NCBI RefSeq assembly: GCF_037975245.1
Contig: NC_092579.1
Location: 3,126,001 to 3,190,000 of the forward strand
From: Apostichopus japonicus
Taxonomy: Eukaryota; Echinodermata; Holothuroidea; Aspidochirotida; Stichopodidae
Reading direction: 5' to 3'
Length of the DNA stretch: 64,000 nucleotides
Below the pieces are notes generated by a model that saw nothing but the letters and a program-made list of their open reading frames with translations, did no database searches and was not told where the DNA came from. How positions within the stretch are numbered: position 1 is the first letter of the stretch; every line of letters begins with the position of its first letter. Made by a program: the position numbers and the translations under genes. Positions 54,763-64,000 of the stretch are shown here, in pieces.

Positions 54763-57050
54763 CTGTCAAAAAAAAAAAACACAAAATGAATATTCACTGC
54801 ACGTTTATTGTGCTGGTGATGTATCCTAATGTTACCAGACACTGACTCAAAGAATTTATGATTATATTGTAACAACATTGTAGGGAGTCACTGTGTGTAA
54901 TTATTGTAGCCGCCTCCAAATGTTAAATGAAACAACTAATTGTTCCACTGGATGGTGCCTTCTAAGTAGTATATTACTGCGTTCCCCTATTTTCGCTCGG
55001 CCCATTTTCATGTAATACACAATTTATACAGTGTAAAGCCTACATCTAATATAGCCTAGCCTAACTGCTCGAAAATAAGGGTCCACATACTACCTCCATA
55101 GTAAGTTACAGTATAGATTAGAAGTAACCCACAAATCTTGGGGATTTGTTGTTTGGCTCGTAATTTGCAATGCAGTTGCTTGATTTGTTTATCTTTTCAC
55201 TTGTTCATGTGTATATAACAAAGAATTGTTAGATTGCAAGTATTCACTTTAAAAGATGCAACTGCAAAACTTCCCCTGTGACCTGCAAAACTCCCCCCCC
55301 CACATCCTCTTACCCACACCACTCATATTACTGTACAATACTTATTCCAAGTGGGCCACAAATTACCCAAGAAACAAATGCTCAAGATACACTTACTGCA
55401 CAATGAAAGCTATCAGCAGGATCAAAAGAACGACCAACATTCCATTCTCATGGGTCATGTTACTTGTTACATTGTTGTGACAGTTGGGACACTGGACATT
55501 AACAGGGCTGTCTCGAAACTGGTTTACTACGGTCGAATGGACAGTGCTCACAACTACCGTCTGAGGTCCTGCCGGTTGTGGGGGATAGGCTGCATAGGCA
55601 GGAGGGGGTGGCTCTGTCCCAGGGGGAGGCCCAGCAGGATACCCTGGCTGTTCCTTAGGAGGGTACGGTGGCTGTTGAGCAGGGTCTGGTTGTTGAGTCG
55701 GGTACCCTGGTTGAGTGGGGTACCCTGGTTGAGTCGGGTACCCTGGTTGGGGAGGGTACCCTTGTTGGGGCGGGGACTCTGGTTGAGTCGGGTATCCTGG
55801 TTGGGGCGGGGACTCTGGTTGAGTCGGGTACCCTTGCTGGGGCGGGTATTCTTGAGGCTTCTCCTGAAAGTAGTCAAATTATCATTTTGTCATAAAAATG
55901 TAGTTTGCACAGTTTGTAACACGTTTTGAGTTCAACAAATTTTGTTTAGCTCATAAAAGACAGCCAGATGTGGCAATGTTTGGAATCTCTTTTAATTGAT
56001 CAACTTTCAGTTTTTATCTTCATATTAAAGTCTTCTAACAGTTGCCATCACCAAGTAAACCATGACATACCCCTCATTCCAGGCTTCCAGCAACTCAATC
56101 CCACTGCTCAATCACAACCATCCAAGCATGCATATACTGTACATACAGTAAACCTTCCGTTCATCTTTAACAACCATAAAAGGGGCACACACTCACAAAC
56201 CTAAGTTACCATCATCTTTAGCTTATATGACTTATAATCTTTTTGAAGAACAACTCCCCAAAGAGCTGAGAGAAATTTGGCTCTATGTGGGAGATTATCA
56301 TAGTTGAAAAGTGAAATCTCAGAGCTAATATATATATCATGTCATACTGTACTGCCACTAGTATCTGAAAGGTTGAATTTCTACTTGTTTTTCTTTTCAT
56401 ATTTTCAAGGTAGAAATGTGAATCAGTACTGAAACTGAAACTAATGCCAACATTAGTTCATGGTTTACGAGGTTCAATATATTAGATTTCACCCATTTGC
56501 CAAACTCCATCTCCATTACAGAAAATGAGCATCGCAATAAACATTAAAGGAGAATAAAATATGTAAGAAATTGAAGAACATGTGACCCAATGATGCCATA
56601 TGTTGACTTGATTGAGTTCTCAGTCCTTGTGTGTCTGCTCTCAAAACAGAATACGATTTTAATTAGCTATTTGTGGAAGTTGTGCAAGACAGTTATCTTT
56701 ACCACACACACCACCAATGATGGCTGGGTTTGTGTCTCCTTAACAAGTATCCATCAATTGTGCATGTGTTACTGGAATGGCTATGTGCTTTATCCTTTGG
56801 CTAACGTTAAGATCATGAAGTTAGCATTGGGAATATTAACAAATTTTACTTTTGACTCTTCTTGATGTTAAAGGTTAAAAGCTGTTATGGATTTCATCTA
56901 AGCATGGAGGTTTTACCTCCATGATCTAAGGTACATCCTTCTTCGTTCTGCGTACAAGTAGAATTTTACAATGCATTTCAATGCTGGTACATTGCAGAAA
57001 TTGAAGGATGAGATATGCATGACCTTGACCAGAATACTTACCTCAGACAT
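54654..57050 (-). CDS. LITAF-domain protein (CDIP1/LITAF-like), complete
   Basis: Three coding exons read right to left: 57050-57042 (Met-Ser-Glu only), 55863-55397 and 54762-54654, giving 194 residues. Residues 4-105 are rich in Pro, Gln, Tyr and Gly, with repeated GYPTQP units and a PPAY (90-93) of the WW-binding PPxY type. The LITAF domain follows: CPNC (Cys128, Cys131), a hydrophobic segment (about 145-160), '[10 protein letters not shown]' and CPVC (Cys181, Cys184), ending 'GFFKRL'. In this family the cysteine pairs bind zinc and the hydrophobic part inserts in the cytosolic leaflet of late endosomes and lysosomes; PPxY recruits NEDD4-type ligases. The length is near human CDIP1 and longer than LITAF; the CDIP1 versus LITAF choice is not settled. 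Convergent with PSMD12. Confidence 0.93.
55397..55863 (-). CDS. LITAF-like coding exon 2 (residues 4-158), Pro-rich repeats and first CxxC
   Basis: TTTCAG|GAG to CA|GTAAGT. The 5' part is a coding minisatellite of 'GGGTACCCGACTCAACCA'-type units; the 3' part carries CPNC and the hydrophobic segment. Confidence 0.93.
57042..57050 (-). CDS. LITAF-like coding exon 1 (residues 1-3)
   Basis: ATGTCTGAG then GTAAGT. The frame is also open upstream of the ATG within this exon ('SIHRKKRIPAK'). A longer N-terminus from an unseen exon is therefore possible, but MSEE is a typical start for the family. Confidence 0.75.
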
Positions 57051-57111
57051 TTTTGCAGGAATTCTCTTCTTTCTATGAATGCTGTCTGGACTTGGTAAGG
57101 CTCTGTCCTCT
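57051..57111 (-). other. Probable 5' UTR part of LITAF-like exon
   Basis: From an acceptor-like TTTCAAG at 57112 to the start codon. A long T tract precedes it, consistent with a 3' splice site using AAG. Confidence 0.5.
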
Positions 57112-60100
57112 CTTGAAAAAAAAAAAGAATTCAAAATGATGTGTTCTACGACAATATATAAAACTCTCTCTCTTTTTACACGTTTACACAGCTTGATTTA
57201 TCCTGAGTCTAACCAGGGAACAAGCAAAATTATCTACCTTTGCTAGTATTTATCTCAAATGATTAAACCCTTGTACATTGAAACGCTGGCTGCGTACCCA
57301 GATAATATAGTAAAAAAAATGGAGGGAAATCACAAAGTACTGGTTGAAAAATAGGCAACGGGAGAAGGATGATCTGGGCAGGGCGGGGGGAGGGGGGGTA
57401 GGGATGTGGAAGGCACAAACTTTGAAGGGTAATGGGACATGTGACTACTATTTCAAGGAGAAAACAGCAAAATCACCATAAAAAGGCCCAGCAAATTGGA
57501 CCAACTAAGAGTTCTGTACAGCTAACACGGCTTCTGTTGATTAATTTGTTTTTAACTTTTTATTTTACCATATTTACTTTTAATTTTTTCAAAGAAAAGG
57601 ACAGTTTCTCATCACATTTTGCTTAAACATCTTAATAAATGGGCACATTTTAAATATGAGGGGTGCACTTTTCATTAGGTACAACAAATGGACAAAGAGA
57701 ATCAATTTTGCTACCCAAAAAGTGGTACTTTGGAGGTCTTGAACAGAACTTTCACAGAACATTACGAAACCAATCAAGATAAAATGTTAATGAAATATTT
57801 TCCATATTTTGAGTATTTTAGAATTTTCCCAGACCCTAGCAAAAGCAGTATGTTTGCCTTCTGTTAAAAACGGGAAAGTTGTGTGGTCTGCTGCTCGTAA
57901 TCAATATTTTCCTGCCGAGGGAAGTTTTATGAAATTAAGGAGCTTGTCGCTTGTCCAAAAACTTACTGCAGCATCAAGGTAGTAGCTATTCTGCCTGCTG
58001 ACTGTAATTGGGAGTAACCTCGCCAGTAGAACAGCCAGTTGGGATAATTTTCTAATGAGCTTATTATCTCAAAACATGCACCGAAGCACCTGTACTGACA
58101 GTTTTAAACCTTTATAGAAACAGGATATTCACACTGCAAATTCTCCCATCATATTCCCAGTACAAGTGCTTTGAAGGGGGACATGTCCACAAGACAAATC
58201 CTACTGTACGTAAAGACTAATGCACAGAGCTCTACTACTGTAGGTAAGCTCATTTCATGGTTCATGAACACTCTGAATAGATGACATTGCAAAATTGACA
58301 AAAAAGACTCTGAAAGGGTCACAAACAATATATATATTGCATGAATCAAGCAGGCAGTAGCACCACACCCTGAAGTACAGTACTGTACTCCTAGTATTAA
58401 TGCAATCAGGGTTGTGCTCCTAGTATGAATGCAATCAGGGACGTGCTCAGGAATATTTGAGTGCCAGGCAGGTTTGTGGTAGTGTGATCCACGTCATGGG
58501 GGGGGGGGGGGCTCTCAGTGGTGGGAAAATTGAACAATTTTTGCAAATGACATATATATGCTAAGATGGCAAATGGTGCTATCTTTTTCCCTTTTCAGGT
58601 GCTACTGTAACTTCTGTGTCAAATTTCACCCTTACTTTGGTATTGGAGTAATTTGTTAAATTAATCATAAAAAAATCCTTGTGCGTGCTGCTGTTCCACC
58701 TCTAACTCACACCCATTCAGCATGGTACTTTCAAATGTGATCGTATTTCAAGATGCATCATCGGCAGACACCAGTCCCCCCTCCTCTGGTCCATTAACAT
58801 TATTATATAGCTCCGACAATATTTAATTGTCAAATTTAAATCACTTCATATCCTGGACATTTCCATAAAGCTCAGTGGATTCAGCCTTTTCCATTGCTAT
58901 AAATCATTTGTGTTGCTGATCTGCATCTGATAGATTCACAAAGGATGCAGAACTTGTTCAATGTTCAATAATGTTGCCATCTCCCACGCTCATGTCATGA
59001 ATGTGTCTAAATATACTCATTGTGGTCAGTACTCTGATGCCTTTCAGGTGAGGTTTGGTTTCAGCTTAAATGTAGCTACACTGCATTTGGTAAGCAGCAG
59101 CAGTAAGAAGTAATAGGCAGCCCTACATATCACTACACTTTTGTTATCCACAGGATCTAGCACATAAATGGATTTGAAGGATCTGCTGTATTTACTTCAA
59201 GGGCGCATTTTACTGCGCAGCATGGGTTAAATTGCTTTGGAAAATGCAATGCATTGAAAAAGCGGAAAATATGTTTGTATTAAAGCCCTTCATACTTTCA
59301 TGTGGCCTACAGTACAGTATGCCTTGTGAGTACTGGAAAGTTGTATGGTAACTCACATTCAATACCCAGTAACTCACATTACTGTGTACATACACAGTAA
59401 CTGCCTATGGTAACTTGCAATACAGTTTTCAGGGACACTCGATTTTAGTGGCACATCCATATATGTTTTTAATTTTTTAACTGAAAAATTTATACTTTGT
59501 ATTGGGGGTAAAAAATTAAAAACATGTTATGTTGTGTAGCCTATGCCTTTGTGAGTACTCGAAAGTTGTATTGTAACTCACATTCCATACACATTAACCC
59601 GCATACATAAACAGTAACTCACAAACCATAAACAGTAACTCACATTACAATATTCAGTCGCCCACATATTTTTTTTAAGTTGAAATGACATAAAATTATC
59701 TTCACCAGTACATGACTGCCTACAGAAATGGTTTCCAGTGCTGTGCACCCATATGGCCATGAGAGAAATTGTAGGGAAAACAGATTCCTTATATTTTAAA
59801 CACCACAAATGTTACTATAAACATGGATTTTACTGTACTTCTATGGAAGTTGTTTTTAGTTAGCAAAACAAAGCACCGCCAAAGTTGAACTGCTTGAAAT
59901 TAAGTTCAAATTCACGATTAAAGAAAATGTGAATTTTCTATTGGAGAAAATGATAACTGTATAATATCAGAAAATGTTGATATCTTGGTCACTGTTTGTT
60001 ATCAATAACTTAAAAGAAAGAGGAAGTTCAGGAACAATTCTGAGTTTTGGGGGTCATGTCCCTGTTTGTGTGGAATCACATGTACATGCTATATGATCAT

Positions 60101-61025
60101 GGCCAGTTAAAGAGCCTTGGGCTTGTAACATGTCTAATTATCAACTTGCTAGTAAACAGCATCCCACTTTCAATAATTCATACTACAAGTACAATATCTT
60201 CCCACACCCTTGCCATGACCCTACCATAGGCAAACAATGATTTCTGGGGCGCACGTTGGCCTATTTATGTCCATGCTAAGACAGAATTTATTGAATGATC
60301 TGGAGATAAGGCTTTAGGCTTCTACATATCTTATTGTATTGGTATACAACATGTTTTCGCAATTTATAGTAATGGTGGTGTACTGTACAGGTGTCCATAT
60401 AACTTCGTGTAATGCCTTATGGTAAATATTAGCTGTACTGTCACAGACTGAAGTTGCCGTGTTCGTGAAAAGTGATGTAGAAGTGAAACTGTAACCACTA
60501 TTTGAATCGAATAATCCTTAATGATTAGCCAAGACTGCCACGAAAGACCTCAATTTAGTATTATGAGACACTTTTTGGGAGTATTCCAACTCGTTTAGTG
60601 GAATTATACAGTAAACTTCAACGTATGCATGAAGTTAGAGAAATTCAACTCCGGCAGTTTAACTCGGGGCATTTATAATGTACAATTCTTTCTACTTCTG
60701 GTCGAACCATCGATGAAATCACATAGCAAATGGATAGAACTAAACTATTGAGCAAAATCAGCGAGATCGTCATCACCCCAATCCTTTTAAAGTACATTTA
60801 TGCTTTTTCTATCAGTAATTTACCGTACACGATCCTAACATACCAGTTGCCCACCTACAGTTCTATACCAAGCTAAGCCTACTCTAGCAAAGGAGGACGT
60901 TGTTGCCTAAATTAACGATGTTGTCGTTATGAGAACTAATCTTCATCTAAAATTAGAGTTTCTGTTATAAGATCTGGCCTAGGTATAAGTAAATCAAGTT
61001 TGTTGTCATTCAAAACGTGATTTAC
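57112..61025 (-). other. Probable 5' intron of the LITAF-like gene
   Basis: No other gene is recognised. G-rich runs lie at 57376-57405 and 58497-58512. A 'CAATCAGGGTTGTGCTC' duplication at 58405-58450 resembles a transposon end but has no partner. Confidence 0.35.
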
Positions 61026-61190
61026 CTTTGTCAGGCTTCGATTTCTACCGGAAATTCGGTCGTCGACTGTTCTGTCAACACTAGACTTGCTTGGAAGGCC
61101 GTGTAGTTCTGCTTTACATGTAATACGTAATACTCTCACGGTATGGTAACCCATTGTATCATGTTTCCTTTGCATACTGTAACAACACAA
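61026..61190 (-). other. Possible first (non-coding) exon of the LITAF-like gene
   Basis: Ends in AAG|GTAAAT on the minus strand and is locally less AT-rich with several CpGs. Joining it to 57111 puts stops in the frame that is open here, so it would be 5' UTR rather than coding. Unproven. Confidence 0.3.
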
Positions 61191-61540
61191 GAAAGCATGA
61201 ACGGCTCAATACGGCTCTGAGTATTGTGTGTACGCCCGGAAACACGTCGTGCTGTGGTGCACGCACAATGTTAGTTACGTTATTCGTCCATCATTGTTTG
61301 GGACAGGGCTAGTCGTATAAAGTGACAGTGAGATTTACCTATGTTAATTTGTGTATTTGTTTGTCATGGTAAATTGGTTAAAGTTTGGATGAATGAAAGT
61401 TTTTTGCAGCACTTTAAGGTCAAACTGGTAACGTGATTGTGCTTTTATTTTTATTTCTCGAGGGAACGTTATTATACAAACCAAGCTTATAATATAGGCC
61501 TAGTTCGAGTGCCTCGACTTGTTTACTTCGTTCTTCCCCA

Positions 61541-62085
61541 TGTTGTATGTATGTATGTATGTATGTATGTATGTATGTATGTATGTATGTATGTATGTAT
61601 GTATGTATGTATGTATGTATGTATGTATGTATGTATGTATGTATGTATGTATGTATGTATGCGTGTATGCGTGTATGCGTGTATGCGTGTATGCGTGTAT
61701 GCGTGTATGCGTGTATGCGTGTATGCGTGTATGCGTGTATGCGTGTATGCGTGTATGCGTGTATGCGTGTATGCGTGTATGCGTGTATGCGTGTATGCGT
61801 GTATGCGTGTATGCGTGTATGCGTGTATGCGTGTATGCGTGTATGCGTGTATGCGTGTATGCGTGTATGCGTGTATGCGTGTATGCGTGTATGCGTGTAT
61901 GCGTGTATGCGTGTATGCGTGTATGCGTGTATGCGTGTATGCGTGTATGCGTGTATGCGTGTATGCGTGTATGCGTGTATGCGTGTATGCGTGTATGCGT
62001 GTATGCGTGTATGCGTGTATGCGTGTATGCGTGTATGCGTGTATGCGTGTATGCGTGTATGCGTGTATGCGTGTATGCGTGTGTA

Positions 62086-62116
<31 letters not shown>

Positions 62117-62117
62117 G
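61541..62117. repeat. Two-phase microsatellite, (GTAT)n then (GCGTGTAT)n
   Basis: About 115 bp of pure GTAT units to 61660, then roughly 52 units of the 8-mer GCGTGTAT to about 62078, then a short TG/GTAT run to 62117. It is open in all six frames and makes long spurious proteins on both strands. Confidence 0.98.
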
Positions 62118-62234
62118 ATCTTCCCGCAAGCAGGAACTCGCGAAAGAAGCCATGGAGGCTTGTAGACTCGCAAGCTGACCGAAGCCAATCTCTCGGCACA
62201 CATCCATTTAACGTCCATGTCAGGAAGTTGTTAT

Positions 62235-62297
62235 TGAACAACACCCTTGAACAACACCCTTGAACACCCTTGAACACCCTTGAACAACACCCTTGCC
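62235..62297 (+). repeat. Short tandem repeat of 'AACACCCTTG'
   Basis: Six or so copies of 'CACCCTTGAACA' with occasional loss of 'AACA'. Confidence 0.85.
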
Positions 62298-62834
62298 CTT
62301 GTTGTTTCTACCCCTTCCTTTCCTCCACCCCTTCCCTTATTCCAATCACCGGCCCGTTATATATTTGTTACTTAGTCACTATGGTCAAAATGGGCCCACC
62401 TATATGAACATTTTATTTAAGTCAATCTCTCAACTTAGCAGGATATATATTTCGGATTGCGTTATATGAGTTGCCCGTACTCAGTATACAAGTGAAAGAC
62501 TACAACCGTTGAAAATTTCAAGGAAAGAGTCATATGAATGCGATGAACAAATATTTTCTGCAATATTTAATTCATTATGAGAGTGAAAAGTTTACCTTCC
62601 GGTCGAACAGTTTGCACTGACAACCATTTTATACGACCACAAATTGAAGAATGCATTTACCTATATGATCAAAATTTGCAATAAATGTGTTGCAGTAGAG
62701 GAAGAAGACAATATAAGCACTCAATGTTTTGTTTAATAATGATTATGACGTGAGAGAAAATTGCAGAATAATATTATTTGAAAATTGATGTTATATTTTG
62801 TAATGTGATGGCAATTTTAACGTTTTTTCCACAG
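62298..62834. other. No gene recognised
   Basis: AT-rich DNA between the repeat and the exon-like fragment; nothing supported. Confidence 0.4.
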
Positions 62835-62835
62835 G

Positions 62836-63021
62836 CTAACTCACTACTTTGGCCTGGACCAATTTGTGGAACACCAAGAAAAAGTTCAAATCATTAATCC
62901 AAGCTGCTTCACCTATAGCAGAAGCGAATCAGTTCGAGTTGCCAAGAACTCTAAAGCTCTGAAGAAGAGGTGGATAGTGAAATTGAATACCAGGGTGGAG
63001 ATAGAAGGGAAATGCCTGTAG
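62836..63021 (+). other. Exon-like fragment of unknown origin
   Basis: A good acceptor (TTTTTTCCACAG at 62823-62834) precedes 61 open codons without a start Met ('LTHYFGLDQFVEHQEKVQ' onward). A neighbouring frame is also protein-like at first, then meets a stop, and a third frame ('SEEEVDSEIEYQGGDRREMP') continues after it. That would fit an exon with a frameshift, that is, a decayed gene piece. I do not recognise the family. Confidence 0.3.
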
Positions 63022-63069
63022 AACAGGAACATAAGTATGGTATAAATCATACATTCACTGGACTCATCT

Positions 63070-64000
63070 CATTTCAAATTTTCTCTCATTGTGTTTCTCC
63101 TCTTGAAACCTGTCAGTCGTGCTGGTTTTCACTTTTAGTCTATCTGGAGTATGTAATCATTCAATTAAAGATATCACTCAAAGCTATCTTCTGTCGGCTC
63201 ACGAAAACTGCAAACGTGTGTTTCCTTGTAAATTTGTCTTTTCTCTTTTCCAGGGATTGCCTGAAGAATTGAAGTGATAGCAGCAAGTCTGTAACATTTA
63301 TAAAATAGAACGGAAGGATGGGTCGGCGAGGGCAACCTAGTTACCGGTGTGCTTTCTCATTCGGAAAAGGGAAAGAAGCAACGGGTAGATTTTAGAATAA
63401 GTAGTAGAACATGTAAGTTATTTTAACTGCAGGAATAACAAACATTGTCAATATCATGTTTGTTGAGTCACCAGACCAACTTCCACATGTGCATCTATTT
63501 CCCTTTTTTACACAAGTTATTACTTTTGACAATGTAACCTTCGGCCGAATCCCAAGAAGGCAATTATGGACAATTATGATCAGCTCGTTTTAATCTATCA
63601 ATATTCATTACCTAATTTACATTTTATTTGTCTGTCACATGTTTTTGAATGCCTACTTTCTTTGCAAACATTTACTGCAAGAAGACCAGCAATAGTTCAC
63701 ATGATTTAGTTTGCTGATTAACTTGATACCCATAAGCCCGGCCCCTTGTAAATTTATTTCAAATATGAAAAAGTGACTCAGTGTCAGGAAAGAAGTTGTG
63801 TAACGACCCCCCCCCCCAACCCAAGCCCCCCCAAAAAACTCCTAGATGAGAATTTCTAGAGCCACTGTCAATGTTTTGATTTTTTTCAGAATATTCGAGT
63901 AATTGCCAAGTATTACACCAGGATCAGCATGGAGGGGATGGTTGAACTGGTGAAATAAATATGGAAGTAATATTATTTCGTCTTAATAACATGAGATTTA
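63070..64000 (+). pseudogene. Partial unprocessed duplicate of PSMD12 (intron 8 to intron 10)
   Basis: Aligns by eye with 47362-48740 of PSMD12, including intron sequence ('CTCTTGAAACCTGTCAGTCG' at both sites). The exon 9 copy (63254-63412) lacks 16 bases present in the parent after GAATT and runs into TGA at once. The exon 10 copy starts at 63890 and encodes 'NIRVIAKYYTRISM', but breaks off after 22 codons. It then joins intron 10-like sequence ('GAAATAAAT'), gaining a TAA and losing the donor. Intron 9 is also shorter than in the parent. Retained introns mean DNA-level duplication rather than retroposition. The copy continues past the window end and could include exon 11. Confidence 0.93.

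Noticed and set aside
58405-58520. Possible transposon end 'CAGGGACGTGCTCAGG'
   Set aside because: No inverted partner or target duplication was found within about 1 kb.
60936-61190. 84-codon minus-strand frame as the N-terminus of the LITAF-like protein
   Set aside because: Splicing its AAG|GTAAAT end to 57111 shifts to a frame with an early stop, and MSEE at 57050 is a normal start for the family.
61420-62277. Long open frames on both strands (up to 285 codons)
   Set aside because: They are translations of the GTAT and GCGTGTAT microsatellite, open in every frame because the 8-mer contains no stop in the frames concerned.

Overview
The window is animal genomic DNA. It has compact exons with GT/AG introns, introns up to about 20 kb, many minisatellites, non-LTR retrotransposon pieces and hAT-type DNA transposon remnants. 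Nothing looks prokaryotic or viral. A marine invertebrate deuterostome, perhaps an echinoderm such as a sea cucumber, fits the gene sequences and repeat style. That placement is an inference and is not proven by any single sequence.

Layout. 1-1386: 3' end of a CR1/L2-type non-LTR retrotransposon (reverse transcriptase ORF open at the window edge). 1387-13586: gene-poor DNA with minisatellites, a small interspersed repeat family and transposon debris. 13587-37146, minus strand: N-terminal half of a Rab GTPase most like RAB26 (four phase-0 coding exons). Its third intron (20.5 kb) holds several minisatellites, a hAT element nested inside another hAT element, and Penelope-associated hammerhead-like motifs. 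The exons for the NKxD and SAK motifs and the prenylated tail were not found and probably lie beyond position 1. 37777-38802: a hAT-type element with a perfect 8-bp target duplication just upstream of the Rab gene. 40148-48993, plus strand: a complete 11-exon PSMD12 (proteasome lid subunit Rpn5), 456 codons. 54654-57050, minus strand: a complete three-exon LITAF-domain gene (CDIP1/LITAF-like, 194 residues), with probable upstream non-coding exons. 61543-62117: a long two-phase microsatellite. 63070-64000: a broken, intron-containing duplicate of the PSMD12 exon 9-10 region.

The three genes do not form a pathway: one is vesicle trafficking, one protein degradation, one endolysosomal membrane. 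Rab and PSMD12 are divergent (3.0 kb between start codons); PSMD12 and the LITAF gene are convergent. All splice junctions were assigned by eye from reading frame, GT/AG sites and family knowledge.

No new multi-gene system is evident. The most unusual material is in the repeats: the nested hATs, a 766-bp element with perfect 20-bp inverted ends inside PSMD12 intron 1, an intronic minisatellite carrying nuclear-receptor DR1 sites, three hammerhead-like motifs, a long perfect-arm hairpin, and the decayed PSMD12 duplicate.
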